A stretch of 64,000 nucleotides of DNA from Hibiscus mutabilis (lineage: Eukaryota; Streptophyta; Magnoliopsida; Malvales; Malvaceae), in NCBI GenBank assembly GCA_019671005.1, contig CM033732.1, forward strand, positions 8,030,886 to 8,094,885, read 5' to 3'. The first letter of the stretch is position 1. Each line of letters opens with the position of its first letter. Both the position numbers and the translations under genes were made by a program. The notes below the pieces were generated by a model. The model saw nothing but the letters and a program-made list of their open reading frames with translations. It did not search any database and was not told the DNA's origin. Below are positions 1 to 9,070 of the stretch, in pieces.

Positions 1-484
1 TCAAAGAATGAGATGAATAAATTTTTTTTGTCCTTTTGGTACCTATTTCTATACCTAACATTAAAAAAATTAACTTCTAAGCTTTAACCCTAACTTTATA
101 TAAATAGTTTTAATATGTGGTCCTAAAGAGAGTTAATAATTTGTGGGACCCATCCCACATGCCTTCCAATGCCAATTACCGACATAGATATCTCCGACCA
201 ACTCTTTCTATGTAAACGTGTCCTTCTCCTATTGGTGTAGGCCCACACACCGTTGAAACCTTTCCATTTCACACCGCACACAAACACATCCCCTTTTTTC
301 TCTTCGCTCCAAAATAATTAGCTGTCATGTGAACGTTACTCAGCAGTCATTTTCCCCACCGTAGGCCCCACGCGCCTCCCACTCCCCTATAAAAACCTTC
401 CCCCAAACCCTAAACCCAAGCCACTCGAATTCACATTCACAACAATTTCCAAAACAAAAACCATCTCCTCCTCTCTCTTTAGAA
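1..484 (+). promoter_or_regulatory. Promoter and 5' leader of AG-peptide gene 1
   Basis: Upstream region of the first arabinogalactan peptide. A TATA box (CTATAAAAA) lies at 387-395, about 90 bases before the ATG at 485, and is followed by a CT/CA-rich leader typical of plant 5' UTRs. No other reading frame is supported here. The transcription start is inferred to be near 420 from TATA spacing. Confidence 0.6.
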
Positions 485-667
485 ATGGCTCAAGTGAAGG
501 CAGTTTTGGTGGCTTTGGTCATGGCGTTTCTTACCGCTGCCTCGGCTCAGTTTAGCGAGGCACCGTCTCCTTCACCGGACGCTGGTGCTGGGTTCTCCGT
601 GGGCGTTTCTAGCGCAGCTGTTGTCTTCTCTCTGATTGTTTATCTTTTTGCTTTCTTGAAGCATTGA
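485..667 (+). CDS. Arabinogalactan peptide (short GPI-anchored AGP), copy 1
   Basis: A 60-residue single-exon gene with the three-part layout of plant AG peptides. Residues 1-21 are a secretory signal peptide ending AASA. A very short mature core follows, with APSPSP, whose prolines are expected to be hydroxylated and to carry arabinogalactan. A small-residue GPI attachment zone precedes a hydrophobic C-terminal tail ending LFAFLKH. Such proteins sit at the plasma membrane outer face and cell wall. The ATG has a good plant context (AGAAATGGC), and the gene has its own TATA box. A paralogue with the same architecture is at 16889. Known members are about 58-75 residues, so the length is normal. 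Which numbered Arabidopsis AGP it matches cannot be decided from sequence alone. Confidence 0.85.
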   Translation: MAQVKAVLVALVMAFLTAASAQFSEAPSPSPDAGAGFSVGVSSAAVVFSLIVYLFAFLKH

Positions 668-1205
668 GTTTAAGGGCTTGTTTGGGTGCTTTCTCTTTTT
701 CTTTCTTCTTATTTTCTCTGAGTTCATTCTTTATAACATGATTATTGTAATGAATTTTATTTTTTGAATATAATATTTCGAGTGTGATTCTTTCTTTCGG
801 GTGCTGTTATCTTCTTTCTAGCTAGTATTAATATAATCAAAGCAACATTCAGGTGTAAAATTCGTATTATTGCCAAAAGTATTTGCAGTTTTGACAAATA
901 CTTCGAATTTTGAGTCCAACTGCAGAAAAATTAAAGTTGGGCGTTTCTGAAAAATAAAAAGAATTATAAATAAATCTTAATTTGGATTTACTTGCTGATA
1001 AGCTAATTGAAAAAAGAATATGAAGTCATGGTATCATACATACAAGTGCTTTGCTTTGTGACTCATTGCGCGTAGGATGATCTAAGGGACTGTTAAATGT
1101 ACTTTTTGTTGTTTTTCTATTAAGAAGTAAAGAAAATATTTGAAAAAAATATAAAGAAAATAATTATATTGAAGGATGTGAATGTTTTTTTTATATAGTC
1201 TTTGA
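668..1205. other. 3' flank of AG-peptide 1, AT-rich
   Basis: Contains the 3' UTR of the AG-peptide gene, with AATGAATTTT- and ATAATAT-type polyadenylation-like stretches around 745-775. AT-rich sequence with no supported gene follows. Confidence 0.5.
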
Positions 1206-1690
1206 TCATGTTTGGTAAACAATTTTTTGAGCCAAAATTAGATGCTTCAACTATTTTTAGAAATTTGAATCTTTGATCAATCAAATTTGTTAATCTAAAT
1301 GTTTAGTAAATAACAGATTCATTTGAAACTTGTCAAATTGAAAAGAACCATTTTGGGTTAGAGACTGAATATAAGAGTTGTAAAGACTAGTTTAATATGC
1401 ATATAAATTTATAACTAAGAAATTAATATATAAACTAATATATATACATTTAAATTTAATAATTAAAGAAATTATGTTAAAAATATAATTTTATAAATAA
1501 AAAATAATTTTATATCTAAATTTAATAATTAATATAATTATATTAAAAAGATAATTTCATAAATAAGAAATTAATATAAATCCTCTAAATATGAGTAATA
1601 TTATATTAAAGAAATATTTTTTTAAATATATATTTCATATTTTTATCAATAATAATTTTAAATAATAGAAAGTTAAGATTGAAAAGCAAT
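1206..1690. repeat. Dispersed AT-rich MITE-like repeat, copy 1
   Basis: Shares blocks with 2983-4623 and 13468-14325: a GTTTGGTAAA start, a TTTGTTAATYTRRATG segment, and an internal block around AAAGATAATTTCATAAATAAG followed by AAATTAATATA. The repeated TTTGGT start and the ends of copy 2 suggest a hAT-type MITE. The right edge of this copy is not clear. Confidence 0.45.
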
Positions 1691-1824
1691 GATAAAAAAA
1701 TCATTAAGAAACAAACTTAGTGTGACTGAGAGAGTATTACCTATAATATACATATAATGTTAGAAAAATAATTCATTATAATGATTCACTCTTAATTTTA
1801 AATTAAATCGCAATATATTTTAAT

Positions 1825-1960
1825 CAACAATCTCTAAAGCAAGTGGTTAAAAGCTCTCGGTTGACACATTTTTTTCTAGGTTGTGAGTTCTAGACTCATT
1901 AGGAGCAAATTTTCCCTTCCCCTCCTCTAACCTAAGTAGGATTTGTTAAAAAAATCACAA
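1825..1960 (+). repeat. Possible tRNA-derived SINE
   Basis: GCAAGTGGTTAA near 1838 resembles an A box and GTGAGTTCTAGACTC near 1885 resembles a B box. A C/T-rich body and an A-rich end follow. A related block (AGATTTCGAGTCTC, then CCATCCTCCTAA) occurs at 36640-36725. Box matches are loose, so this is tentative. Confidence 0.35.
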
Positions 1961-2329
1961 TAAATTTTAGGGTAAATTATTCTAAATGTTACTTAACTTT
2001 AGGCTTTATATCGTTTTACCACTAAAATTTCAAATCCTTCAATTTTAACATTAAAATTTGATTTTTGACTTTAATGTAAGCACCAGACCGTTAAATCTAA
2101 ATGACTGGATAATATGAATGAGTCGGGTGAGACTGGTGCAAGTTAAACCACGTGGGTCACCAGATTTCCATTTTCCACCCTTTTCTTTTCTATTTTCCCC
2201 CTTTTTTCCATTTTGTTTTCTAACAAATTTGAAAAATTCTCTCAAATATGAATGATAAAACCCTAAACCAAGACTATTATTTAATTTATGACAATAATAT
2301 TATATAAATTTATGTTAAACTGTAAGTAA

Positions 2330-2425
2330 TGTAAGACTTTTTTTAAAAAAAATTAGTTCAAAAGAGTTTGAATTGAAGACACGAGTGTAAACACAACACT
2401 CGACCATTGAACTAAACGGAATATT
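2330..2425 (-). repeat. Possible tRNA-derived SINE, reverse
   Basis: Read on the minus strand, GTTCAATGGTCGAGTGTTG resembles a tRNA A-box arm and TCTTCAATTCAAACTC a B box, with an A/T tail after them. This is the usual order for a SINE head. No target duplication was identified. Confidence 0.35.
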
Positions 2426-2467
2426 TATCTCATAATTGACTAAAAACTATATTTAGGTTCGGGGTAA

Positions 2468-2788
2468 ATATTTCATACACTGATGGTGAAAATTAAAAGT
2501 TTTTTAAATATTTTAGTTTTAGGATTTAGGGATTTAGTTTAGGGTGTACAATTTAGGGGTTTAGGTGTAGAGGTTTAGAATTTAAGGACAATGAATAAAC
2601 TATGGTTATAATTTAGGATTTATAGGTTAAAATCTAAATCCTTACTACGTTACCCTAAACCATAAACCCTAAATTCTAACCACTATCTCTAAATTTTAAA
2701 CACTACACCAAAACCCTGCACCCTAAACTAAGCCTCTAAACCCTAAAACTAAGGCGCTTTTAGTTTCCACAACTAGTGTATTGAATAT
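2468..2788. mobile_element. Fold-back MITE with telomere-like arms, copy 1
   Basis: The left end ATATTTCATACACTGATGGTG pairs with the right end read in reverse (ATATTCAATACACTAGTTGTG). The inner arms are rich in TTTAGGG-like words on the left and CCCTAAA words on the right, so most of the 321 bp can fold into a hairpin. The same structure occurs at 36168-36537. Flanks fit a TAA-type target (PIF/Harbinger-like), but only loosely here. Confidence 0.6.
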
Positions 2789-3535
2789 AAATCATTAGGT
2801 TAAATTACATCTGATGTAATTTTTTATATTTTAAACTAAATTCATTTTTTATATTTATATATAACCAGTAAATTATGTTTTTAATCTAATTAATTTTTTT
2901 AAAAAGTTATATTTGTATATAAACATACTTCTATAGTTTTATATGTAATTGAAGTATATTTTATTAAAATTAAAAATTTAATGGCCTTGTTTGGTGAAGA
3001 GCAGTTTGAGATAAAATTAGAGGTTTGACCTGTCAAATTTGCTAATTTGGATGTTTGGTAAAGAGCGGATTAAAATAGCGAATTGGGGTGAAACCTCTAA
3101 TTTTGAAAAAGCTTCTAATACGAGCTTTTTGAAATTAGAGGTTTTGACATAAGAGTTATAAAGACCATTTTACTCTTAACAATTATAAAAATCTACAAAT
3201 AACCTAAATTTAACATTTTCTATTTTAATTCTTCAACTTCAAGTATTTACATTGTGACATTTGTAAACTAATACTTTTAAATTTTCTTTTTATTCTCGCA
3301 CATTTATATTTGTATTTAAATTTAATAATGAAGTAAATTATATTAAAAATAATTATATAAATAATAAATTAATATATAGATCCTTCAAATATGCTTTCAT
3401 AATCTAATTCATATTAATAGATACAAAAATATTGATAACTAATAAACTATTCAAACAAGTATCAGATATAACCATGTCCTTATATGTTATTTTGCTTGTT
3501 TAAATAATCAAACAACTATCAACTATTAGTTAATT

Positions 3536-4562
3536 TGTTGAGATGTTGGTTTTGATATAACTAAAATGAAAAATGTTTTTGGACTTAAATTAATTTGCAA
3601 AAATATTTCAAAAGTCCATAAACTTGAAAATTTTGTTTGAAATGTTTTCAAAGGGTTTTTAACATGTTTAAATGCTTTCAAAATAACCAAAGTGTCAAAA
3701 ACATGCTATGAGTACCGATACCCTTTCTCAGGTACCGATACCCAGTCACCCGTACCGATATCAGTTTTACCCGTATCGATACGCCCCTTTGATTTGCCAA
3801 AACTCCGAATTCCAGTAGCCAAATTAAGTACCGGCACAGGCTTGTCCATACCGATACCCTATGGGTCGTATTGATACGCTTATGTAGCGTACCGATACCC
3901 CTATGAAATAAATGCTCCAACGGCTATTTTTCTTAAGGCATGTACCGATACCCAGACCCCGAGTACCGATACGCCCTACTTCAGAAGTGCATTTATGGCT
4001 GGAAATAAAAACCCCAACGGCTCCAAATCAACCCCAAACAACTAGTAACGACCACAAACTCATTAAAGGGTTTAAAAGCAAGCTTCAAACAGCCATGCAA
4101 AAGAAGAAACAACTTGCCAACATTCAATGAAAAAAAGTGTCTTAGTGCTTAATTTTGTCACATTTCTTTATAGAACACACTTGTGAGCTCAATTATCATA
4201 TATGCTCAAGTGTTAGGCTTTGGGTGAAAGCTTATTTGTGCAAACATATTTGCCTTGTGAGTTCTTTCTTTGTTTGCTAATTTGAAGTCTCTTTGTAAAA
4301 GAATGTTTGTAGCTTTGGGGGTATAAGTCTAGGTTTGTGAGAGTTATCTCCTCGATCCCGAAAAAGGAAAGACAAATTAGTGAATTTGTAGAAAATCCTT
4401 AGTGTGAATAGCTAAGGTAGTGGAGGTAGACTTGGTTTAGAAGTTGAACCACTATAAATCATCGTGTCAATATTTTTATTACTTAGCCATTCATCCACCT
4501 AAGCAAAAATCCAATTCACCTACCTCTTGGCATATTCGGTTAATCGTTTGAGCTTCTCAATA
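3536..4562. mobile_element. Solo LTR (1.03 kb) with 5 bp TSD TAATT
   Basis: Begins TGTTGAG and ends CTCAATA (expected CTCAACA, with one C-to-T change). It is flanked by perfect TAATT direct repeats at 3531-3535 and 4563-4567. Both flanks belong to one MITE. The inner part includes the GTACCGATACC array and a segment around 4350-4450 (GATCCCGAAAAAGGAAAGAC, AACCACTATA) like leaders of plant copia elements. No coding domain is present, so this is a solo LTR left by recombination. Confidence 0.75.
3692..3980. repeat. GTACCGATACC short-repeat cluster
   Basis: About ten degenerate copies of GTACCGATACC(C), including GTATCGATACG variants, lie in roughly 290 bases inside the solo LTR. Spacing is irregular, so it is not a simple tandem array. 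The reading frames here that encode runs of Tyr-Arg-Tyr-Pro are by-products of the repeat. Confidence 0.8.
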
Positions 4563-4837
4563 TAATTTTACCAAATACTTTTATACAATATAATCCGCTA
4601 TGTGTTAATTGCCAAACTGGGTCAATATTTTTTATATTTACATTTTTTTGAAAGGAAAAGGTCCCACCAAGATATAAAATATTTTAAGAAAGAATATTTT
4701 ACCAAATATTTGAAAATGTAAAATAATTTAAAAGTATTAAAAAGGAAATAAAGGTAGAACAATTAAAGTATTAAAGTAAATAAATATATATTGATTATAC
4801 AAAATGTTTTTAAAACAATTAGAATATTTTATCCTTT

Positions 4838-4938
4838 GGTAATATTGGTTGAATATTTCCTTTTTGGGAAAAAATTGGAAAAACACCCCCCTTTGGAAAT
4901 CATTTAGAAAAATACCCCTCATTCAGTACACGTAGGAA
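4838..4938 (+). repeat. Left terminal inverted repeat of the MULE
   Basis: Pairs with 12931-13030 over about 100 bases with small gaps. Shared blocks are ATATTYCYTTTTGGG, TGGAAAAACACCCCCC, GAAAAATACCCC and CACGTAGG. Confidence 0.88.
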
Positions 4939-4969
4939 CGACTTGAATTCCAGAAGGCGCGAATTAAGG

Positions 4970-5265
4970 AATCGCGATACGCGGGACGCGAGTTGCTTGT
5001 GATGTGGCATGTATTATCCGGTGGCGTCTTTTAAATATTTAGTTAAAAGAACTCGCGCATAACAGGACACGAGTTCAGCGAGATAATCAGACGAAACGAC
5101 GGGAATTTATCACAGTAAAATATGAACAGTTGAAAAATAAATGGCCGCGTTGAAAATACAAAGGACTCGCGCTGCACGAAACGTGTGTTCTTGGGTAATT
5201 ACTGAATTCGCGTTCTATAGGACGCGATTTTTCTTAATTACTCGCATTTGAACCGGTGTGAGTTC
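4970..5265. repeat. Left subterminal cluster of ACTCGCG/CGCGAGT inverted motifs
   Basis: Five short imperfect inverted repeats of about 25-28 bp lie at 4970-4993, 5049-5076, 5164-5190, 5204-5230 and 5240-5265. Each has left arm GAACTCGCG-like, an 8-10 base spacer and right arm ACGCGAGTTC-like. The last ends a few bases before the TATA box of the PMD gene. Related copies are at 7870-7986, 8888-8957 and 12794-12929. Confidence 0.8.
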
Positions 5266-5267
5266 TG

Positions 5268-5275
5268 CTATAAAT
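5268..5275 (+). promoter_or_regulatory. TATA box of the MULE PMD gene
   Basis: CTATAAAT lies 106 bases before the ATG at 5381, followed by a C/A-rich leader. It directly follows an ACTCGCA..GTGAGTTC inverted motif, as also happens at the transposase promoter. Confidence 0.6.
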
Positions 5276-5380
5276 TGACCCCTACCCACCCCTTTATTCA
5301 CACAAAAAAATCATCTCTCAATTTTGTCTCTAGTAAATTTTTTGTGAAAATATCTCGTTTAATATCTCGAGTTTGAAGTA

Positions 5381-7637
5381 ATGGCGGGGCTGATAAGGTT
5401 AGATGAGAAACACATTTTCGATTATTGGCGGAGAAATATAAGTTTTATTTATTTTAAATTAGTAATTTCAGTTTTTATTTTGTTAAAAAAAAATTGTATA
5501 GTAGTTTGAAATTGAAATTTATTTGTGGTTGTTTAATTTTTTTAGGATGGGATGGAACATCATCTGGAGGTTTTTTACAATCGAATGACGACCGGACCCG
5601 ACTCGTGTCTAGAAGATTATATCTCGATGGCCGAATTTCTGCACGTATCGAAAATCATTGGAGGTGAGAAATTGGAAGTTGATTTGATCAACGCGCTTGA
5701 AGAGAGGTAGAGGCCGGAGACACACACATTTCACATTCCGTGCGGTAAGACGACTATAACCTTAGAGGACGTGTCGCATATTCTTAGTTTGCCGGTTAAC
5801 GGAGAGGCTATTACCGGTCACGGCAGTGGTGACTGGCGTGGCCTGTGTTTTGAGTTTCTAGGGGCTGCGCCAGACATGATGGATGGTGGCTCTGTGTTTT
5901 TGAGGTGGCTGCGAGAAAATTATAGCCATTTACCGGATGGTGCGGACGAAGAAGTGAAGATGGTAAATAATATTATTTTTTGTGAATTTTAATGAAATAA
6001 TTAAATTTCCATATGTTAATATATTTTTTTCCTATTGTAGGCATATGTTCGCGCTCATATTCTACAAATAATCGGCGAGATATTGGTGCCCGACAAATCC
6101 CGCAATAAAGTACACATGTTTTGGTTGCAGCATTTGCAAAAATTTAATGATGCCGGTAGATTGAGCTGGGGATCGGCGGTACTGACATTTCTCTTTAGGG
6201 AGATGTACAAGACCACCAATCCAGAGAAGCATGACATTGGAGGTTGTCTTTTGTTGTTGCAATCTTGGGCGTGGTTCAGAATATCTTTTTACGCCCTGAA
6301 CTGAGCGTGACGAGTCTATATATTTTCCACTATGCTGAAGGTAAGCAAAAAAAAGTAAATATATTTTTTAAAAAAGTAAATATTTTTTAATAGTTGTTTT
6401 TAATATTAAAGTTATGTTTGTTGTTATATAGTGGAGCAGTAATTTAAGTCACGTTGGTCTGGCCAAAGGTCTGAAGGCTATAAGACATGATATTGTAAAT
6501 GAATCCGCGAATCAGGTAAATATTTGGAGTTTAAATTTAATATTGAATTTGATGTATTTATTTAAAATAAAGTTTATTAATTTCAGTTATAATTGTATAT
6601 TGTACAGTTTTTGTGGACACCGTGCGCGGATCCGAGTATCCACAAATGCCTGCTAGAATTTTCAGAAGGGACGAAGATTGCTTGGACGGTGAAGGTACCA
6701 CTCATCTTTTACGCTATAGTTGAGTGGCATCCAAGCGATCGCGTCTTACGACAGTTTGGTTGTGTCCAAATAATCTCGAAAAACCCTCCAAATTTTAACG
6801 AATTACATAGGCTCACTCGATAAGGGAAGCTCGAGGTAAAATAATTTTAATGGGATTAATATTTTATCAATTTGAACATAGTTTATATTTATAAAGAAAA
6901 ATAAAAATTTTGATATTGCGTGGTAGGTGGATTGGTCAGTGAGGCACATAGAATGGATTGTTCAGTGGAGGGAAAGAGATCTTCCACGACGGTAGCCCAT
7001 TCGTGAGTACGTAATGTTTGATAAGATGGTCAGCCACGATTACTTTGCGTGGTACTTGGTGAATGGGAAGCCAAATCTTTTGACTCCAGAGGAGAAAACG
7101 GTCGTCATTGAACGTGTGCAACGCAACTGCCATTGGATTAAACATACGGGGAGTATGTATGACTTCTGGCACTGCTTCGTTGTCGAAGAAGAGAAATGCT
7201 TATGCCTCCTCAGTACCGACACCATCGCAGGCTACCCAACTGATCCAACCACATACTTTTACCCACTCGATGCACTCATCTTTTTATCCGCCGCCGAGTA
7301 CGACATAAGGTTTTTCACGCCTGTTGTGGGCAATCCCTACGATTCATTTTTGGCCCTGATGAGTGGGACACTAAGTGTTCATACAGCTTTCGTACCTTTG
7401 TATCCGTTTCAACTATTGACAACTGATTTTAGGCCAGGGTTTGTTAGGCAAACACTATCGTAGTCCCTATTTTCCACAAGTGGGCTAGATGGAACGAGTG
7501 GAACTACTAGAGATAGAACTGGGAATGAGGACGATGATGAGAAGCAAGTTGAGCCCCTTCGTCGTTGACGCAATCCCGATCGACCTCGATATCCACTAGG
7601 TTGTGGTACCGGTAGACATAGAAATAGATATCAGTAG
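5381..7637 (+). pseudogene. MAIN-like plant mobile domain (PMD) gene, decayed, within the MULE
   Basis: The start MAGLIRLDEKHIFDYW and the block RPETHTFHIPCG + TITLEDV are hallmarks of MAIN/MAIL-type PMD proteins. In order follow DKSRNKVH, LSWGSAVL, EKHDIGGCLLLLQSWAWF, KVPLIFYAIVEWHPSDRVLR, HIEWIVQWRERD and a basic tail ending GRHRNRYQ. Plausible exons are 5546-5962, 6041-6340, 6432-6515, 6608-6835 and 6927-7637, with GT..AG borders for the later introns. The first donor appears to read ATAAGT instead of GTAAGT. Lesions: TAG at 5708-5710 where family members have Trp, a one-base loss in the T-run at 6286-6290, further stops near 6821 and 6989, TAG at 7461 and TGA near 7567. PMD proteins act in the nucleus in silencing and meristem maintenance. 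Transposon-borne copies are known in the family, and this is one of them, not a host gene. Confidence 0.85.
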
Positions 7638-8980
7638 TTATAATTTTCCTTTATTTAATAATTTTAGTTGTACATTGTTGTTTTTTTAAATGAAATATTT
7701 CTTTTAGTTTATAATATTTTAGTATTAAATATTTCATATTTATTTTTTTTGAACAATTTTGGCAAAATAGTTCTGTCAAACACATCACTTACAAACGCGA
7801 GCGGGTAATGAAATTAATGTTACAATTTGATGATGTTGCCTTCTTTATATTCAATATACAAAGCTGGGAGAACTCACGGTTGGCTAGACGCGAGTTCACC
7901 TGCCATGTCAGGAATCCTGCAAAGCTGACCAAACTCGCGTCCTGGAAAACGCAAATCTTAAACTCACGTCATGATGAACGCGAGCCAACTGATAGGTTAG
8001 GAATCTTGGGCAGTTACATATTTTTACGCTTCAATATTAGAAGCTAGGTTAATACATCCGCTTGTAACCGAAGTCAAAGCCCCAACCATGGTTGTAGAAC
8101 ACGATCAGTAGGTAGCATTGGCCGTCTGACTGGGCTCACGAAATCCACGGAGCTTGGTCATTTGCCCACTTCATGAAAGCATATTTAGCGGTATAATACT
8201 AGGCTCCAATAGACCTCTAAGCTTAAAGACGAAGACCGGTTCTCTACTCAGCTCAGGCAGTAAGTCGAGGGTATGTTAACACCTGACTTCGTAAAATGCA
8301 TACCCCAAGGTTTTAAACTTGCTGGACTACTCAGGCCTTCAGAAGAAGAGCACCAGTTCTCTACTGAGCCCTGGTTGATGAACTGGGGCATGTTAACAAG
8401 AAAGAATATGAGTAAAGCTTACCCCAAGGATTCAAAATTGCTGGACTATTCAGCTCTGAAAGTAAACCGATATCAGCTTCAAATACCGGTCTAGGCTTGA
8501 AGAAGAGACACTGTACACTTCACGAGTTGTACTAATCATATCTTCTCACATGACTTCCAGTAGTACTATGTCAATAACTTTTGAGTATCTTGTATGTTTG
8601 TAAAATGTTTGTTTTTCATACTATAATAATCTACGCGTGTTTCTTTCTTTTATAAGCTTCTTTATTAGCATGTTTAAGGGTTTATTTTACGTGTTTAGAG
8701 CAAAATTGACACGAACACCTTAAAAAAATAAATGAACGAACACCTTTGAAAATTAAATGAACGAACAATTTTTAAAATAAATGAACGCACACCTTCATTT
8801 TACTTGTTTATAGCAAAGCTGACACGAACAATTTCTAAAAATACAATGAATGAACGAACAGTTTCTAAAAATCCTGCAAAGCTGTCAGAATTTGCGTTCT
8901 ACAAAATACGTATTCCTGCAAATTTGACAAAACTCGCATTCATCTAAACGCGAGTTTGCCTCATACATCCCATCAAGTTA
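7638..8980 (+). other. MULE spacer between the PMD gene and the transposase
   Basis: No supported gene. It holds inverted ACTCGCG..CGCGAGT motifs at 7870-7897, 7931-7958, 7960-7986, 8888-8915 and 8930-8957. An imperfect tandem duplication of about 116 bp lies at 8229-8460, each unit containing GTTCTCTACT, GTTAACA, TACCCCAAGG and TTGCTGGACTA. A short-repeat patch of AAATAAATGAACGAACACC-like words lies at 8690-8880. AT-rich sequence after 7640 probably includes the PMD gene's 3' end. Confidence 0.7.
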
Positions 8981-8985
8981 CCTCC

Positions 8986-8993
8986 TATAAATA
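8986..8993 (+). promoter_or_regulatory. TATA box of the MULE transposase gene
   Basis: TATAAATA in the context CCTCCTATAAATAGG, about 80 bases before the ATG at 9071. It is preceded at 8930-8957 by a strong AACTCGCA..CGCGAGTTT inverted motif. Confidence 0.6.
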
Positions 8994-9070
8994 GGTACAC
9001 AAAATGTTTTGTGACACACGTCCAAAGTACTTCATCTGCGAAGAAAAAATACCTCTTGTTATTTGCAACA

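Larger units (their letters stand above)
2983..4623. mobile_element. hAT-like MITE, copy 2, split by a solo LTR
   Basis: The outer ends GGCCTTGTTTGGTGAA and, in reverse, GACCCAGTTTGGCAAT form imperfect terminal inverted repeats. The body matches the copies at 1206 and 13468. It is interrupted at 3536-4562 by a solo LTR. Removing that insert restores collinearity with the uninterrupted copy 3 (AGTTAAT joined to ATAATT). Confidence 0.55.

Noticed and set aside
3678..3920. Open frames rich in Tyr-Arg-Tyr-Pro on both strands near 3.7-3.9 kb
   Set aside because: Created by the GTACCGATACC repeats; no support as genes.
5381..7637. MAIN-like gene as a host developmental gene
   Set aside because: It lies wholly inside a MULE with TIRs and TSD and has several disabling lesions.
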